A stretch of DNA of 5,918 nt from Methylocystaceae bacterium (GTDB taxonomy: Bacteria; Pseudomonadota; Alphaproteobacteria; Rhizobiales; Beijerinckiaceae): positions 958 to 6,875 of the forward strand of contig PLZT01000458.1 in assembly GCA_003152255.1 (NCBI GenBank). Reading direction: 5' to 3'. Below are positions 4,464-5,918 of this stretch, in pieces (the first letter of the stretch is position 1; every line of letters starts with the position of its first letter). The position numbers and the translations under genes are program-made. Below the pieces are notes generated by a model that saw only the letters and a program-made list of their open reading frames with translations, made no database searches and was not told where the DNA came from.

Positions 4464-5918
4464 GCTGCCGCTCCACCAGTTCCAACACAGTTGGTATGCG
4501 CGAGTCGATGCCGGTCATCGAGCCAAAATCCTCCTCGTCCCCAATGTTTTTTGTGGTGGGCGCTCGCCGTGCGGCGGCGGTCTTGGTGATGGCCTGGTCG
4601 ATCAGTTGGCGTTGCGCCAACGCGGTCTTGGTGATCTGCGCGTCATTCCGCTCCCTGCGGCCCGTTCCGCCGAGCGCTTTCTTTGCTTGATTCCACTCAC
4701 GCAGGCTGATGGCGGGGAAGCCGAGAGGCCGTGCGCGGGCCTCTAAGAAACGGCCGTCGGAATGTTGAACGAATATTCGGGAGACGTCCCTTGGATCGAA
4801 TTTGATGAGAAGCTCGCCTTTCGCGCGCCCGACTTGGCCGGAAAGCGCGTTGGACCAATAGGGGATGTCATGGAGCCAGATCCCATCCGGCCGGAGTGTT
4901 CGATGAGCGTCGGGTAGGAAGGAGACCCAAAACGCCATGCGGTCCTTGGGCATGCGCAAGGCCAGCGAAGCTTCATGTTCGCGCCATACAGCGATGGGCG
5001 GGCGGAGCAGGGCGCTGTGGATTTCCTCGTTGTAGCGTCCGGCGATCTCCCATCCTAATGCGCACTCGAACTCTCGGAACGTCATCGACGCGAAGCGCTC
5101 GGATTTGTTGCCTTGGCGGGCTGTTGGATTGGCAAAGGTCGATCCTGGATAAAAATGCACCCGCCGCATCAGCGTTCCAAGGTACCGCTCAATGTGCCCG
5201 CCATAATGGGGAGCCCCTATGGGCCGAAAGATCAGCTTAATGCCCTCTTCGCGGCACGCCCATGCAAAAGCGTGGCTGCGAAAATCAGCGCCGTTGTCCG
5301 CATGCACGGCCTCCGGCAATCCGACAGCCGGCCACGACGCGTCGATCTCGCGCTCAGTCAGCCAAGCGCTTTTGTCATAGACAGCGTTCAACATGCAGAG
5401 GCCGAGCGAGACACGCGACGGCTTGTCCATCGACAAATCAAAGCCGACGACCATGCGGGTGAACACATCGATGGCGAGCGTCAGCCACGGTCGCTGGTTC
5501 ATCGTCTTCCTTGTCATTTCATCGACCAGGAATACATCGACTTCTGTGTGGTCGATCTGCACGATTTCGAGCGGTCGCGACGTCACATATTGACCTGGTA
5601 CGGCCTTTGTGGCTTTGACGCCCTTTGCGTCTTTCCGCTTCAGAGCGACGGTTCGCCGATCAATTCGATCGACGCGCGCCTTGATCGTCCGGCGGTCGGG
5701 AAGCGGCAAGCCTTGTTGTGCGCACCGCGCCCGCACTTGCTCGATCAGATACGTCATGGTCGGGCGCTCGGGCTTCAGATAAATCTCGTGGATCGTTGAC
5801 GCGATTAGCTTCTCTCGCTTGGCGTCCAATACCAAGGTGTCTTTGCGCCGCCCCTGCGCGCGCGGCTCGACCGACGACACGGTGCCATTGGCTCGATATC
5901 CCGTGATCAAGCGATACA
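4432..5918 (-). CDS. tniA: TniA DDE transposase, N-terminus beyond window
   Basis: Encodes the Mu/Tn7 TnsB-type transposase that cuts the transposon ends and joins them to target. The frame is open to the right edge. The first in-window start-like codon is a TTG at 5910, but family similarity continues upstream of it (YRL before ITGYR), so about 60-80 N-terminal residues are missing. Counting from the TTG: a DNA-binding helical region (about 30-85); the RNase H-fold core with Asp120 (VQIDHTEVDV), Asp205 (HADNGADF) and Glu241 (YGGHIERYLG), the last two spaced 35 apart as in DD35E enzymes; a Mu-type C-terminal barrel (about 290-400, with FLPDAHRTLRPDGIWL and KFDPRDVSRIFV); and a charged tail expected to contact TniB. 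All catalytic residues are present. The 3' end overlaps tniB by 32 bp. Any promoter lies right of the window. Confidence 0.93.
   Translation of the reverse strand, partial: YRLITGYRANGTVSSVEPRAQGRRKDTLVLDAKREKLIASTIHEIYLKPERPTMTYLIEQVRARCAQQGLPLPDRRTIKARVDRIDRRTVALKRKDAKGVKATKAVPGQYVTSRPLEIVQIDHTEVDVFLVDEMTRKTMNQRPWLTLAIDVFTRMVVGFDLSMDKPSRVSLGLCMLNAVYDKSAWLTEREIDASWPAVGLPEAVHADNGADFRSHAFAWACREEGIKLIFRPIGAPHYGGHIERYLGTLMRRVHFYPGSTFANPTARQGNKSERFASMTFREFECALGWEIAGRYNEEIHSALLRPPIAVWREHEASLALRMPKDRMAFWVSFLPDAHRTLRPDGIWLHDIPYWSNALSGQVGRAKGELLIKFDPRDVSRIFVQHSDGRFLEARARPLGFPAISLREWNQAKKALGGTGRRERNDAQITKTALAQRQLIDQAITKTAAARRAPTTKNIGDEEDFGSMTGIDSRIPTVLELVERQRDRKTRPSDG
4471..4474 (-). promoter_or_regulatory. 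ribosome-binding site of tniB, inside tniA
   Basis: GGAG on the minus strand, seven bases before the GTG at 4463-4461. It supports this non-ATG start and lies within the tniA coding sequence. Confidence 0.6.

Larger units (their letters stand above)
2609..5918 (-). mobile_element. Tn5053/Tn402-type transposon (tniABQ), one end present, other end beyond window
   Basis: A three-gene transposition module, tniA-tniB-tniQ, occupies the minus strand. The terminus is placed at 2609 because TGTC begins there, as in Tn5053/Tn402 ends. It lies exactly where flavin reductase homology breaks, and repeated transposase-site-like sequences follow just inside. Five bases outside the end, GCCGT at 2604-2608, are the expected target duplication; the second copy would be right of the window. 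Only 82 bp separate the terminus from the tniQ stop codon, so no tniR resolvase or cargo lies on this side. The missing TniA front plus a terminal repeat region would need roughly 0.3-0.5 kb, so the element could be a minimal unit near 3.7 kb or could carry cargo upstream of tniA. Confidence 0.85.

Noticed and set aside
4125..4589. Plus-strand 154-codon frame across the tniA/tniB overlap
   Set aside because: Antisense shadow of tniB and tniA, which have complete catalytic motifs; no family resemblance.
5113..5799. Plus-strand 228-codon frame
   Set aside because: Antisense to the TniA catalytic core. Its length comes from GC-rich codon bias, not from a second gene.
1..5918. tRNA, rRNA or riboswitch
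   Set aside because: No cloverleaf, rRNA-like segment or recognisable aptamer; nearly all bases are taken up by the coding regions described.

Overview
The window looks like a piece of a GC-rich alphaproteobacterial chromosome, probably Hyphomicrobiales or a methylotroph-like relative. That lineage is an inference from codon usage, the IS type and the resident genes; nothing in the window fixes it. The sequence has been cut by two mobile-element events, one old and degraded and one with intact genes.

Left third (1-1913). The minus strand carries the first 270 codons of a DUF853/YjgR-type HerA-like ATPase that runs off the left edge. Its start lies at or against the broken edge of a plus-strand IS1595-family (ISXO2-like) transposase remnant (about 798-1364). 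After a short coding-like stretch of unknown identity (1365-1574) comes an intact small cupin gene (1575-1913). Remnant, unknown stretch and cupin share one uninterrupted plus-strand frame (726-1913), so a gene caller could report them as a single 395-aa protein. That would be a chimera, not one gene.

Middle (1903-2608). Two minus-strand host genes converge on the cupin gene: a DUF2905 membrane protein and, upstream of it, a flavin reductase-like gene. The flavin reductase gene has lost its first 25-30 codons.

Right part (2609-5918). The lost 5' end coincides with the terminus of a Tn5053/Tn402-type (Tn7-related) transposon that starts with TGTC at 2609. Just inside are repeats sharing the core TGAGAATAT (two direct, one inverted) and a perfect 23-bp hairpin followed by a T-run on the minus strand. 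The hairpin should terminate the transposition operon and contains the tniQ stop codon. The operon, transcribed right to left, is tniA (DDE transposase, cut by the right window edge), tniB (AAA+ ATPase) and tniQ (zinc-ribbon target-selection protein), all with overlapping ends. No tniR resolvase lies between tniQ and the transposon end. By family knowledge TniA cuts and joins DNA, TniB is the ATP-dependent regulator and target-capture factor, and TniQ guides target choice. The other transposon end, any cargo, and the missing front of the flavin reductase gene should lie to the right of this window.
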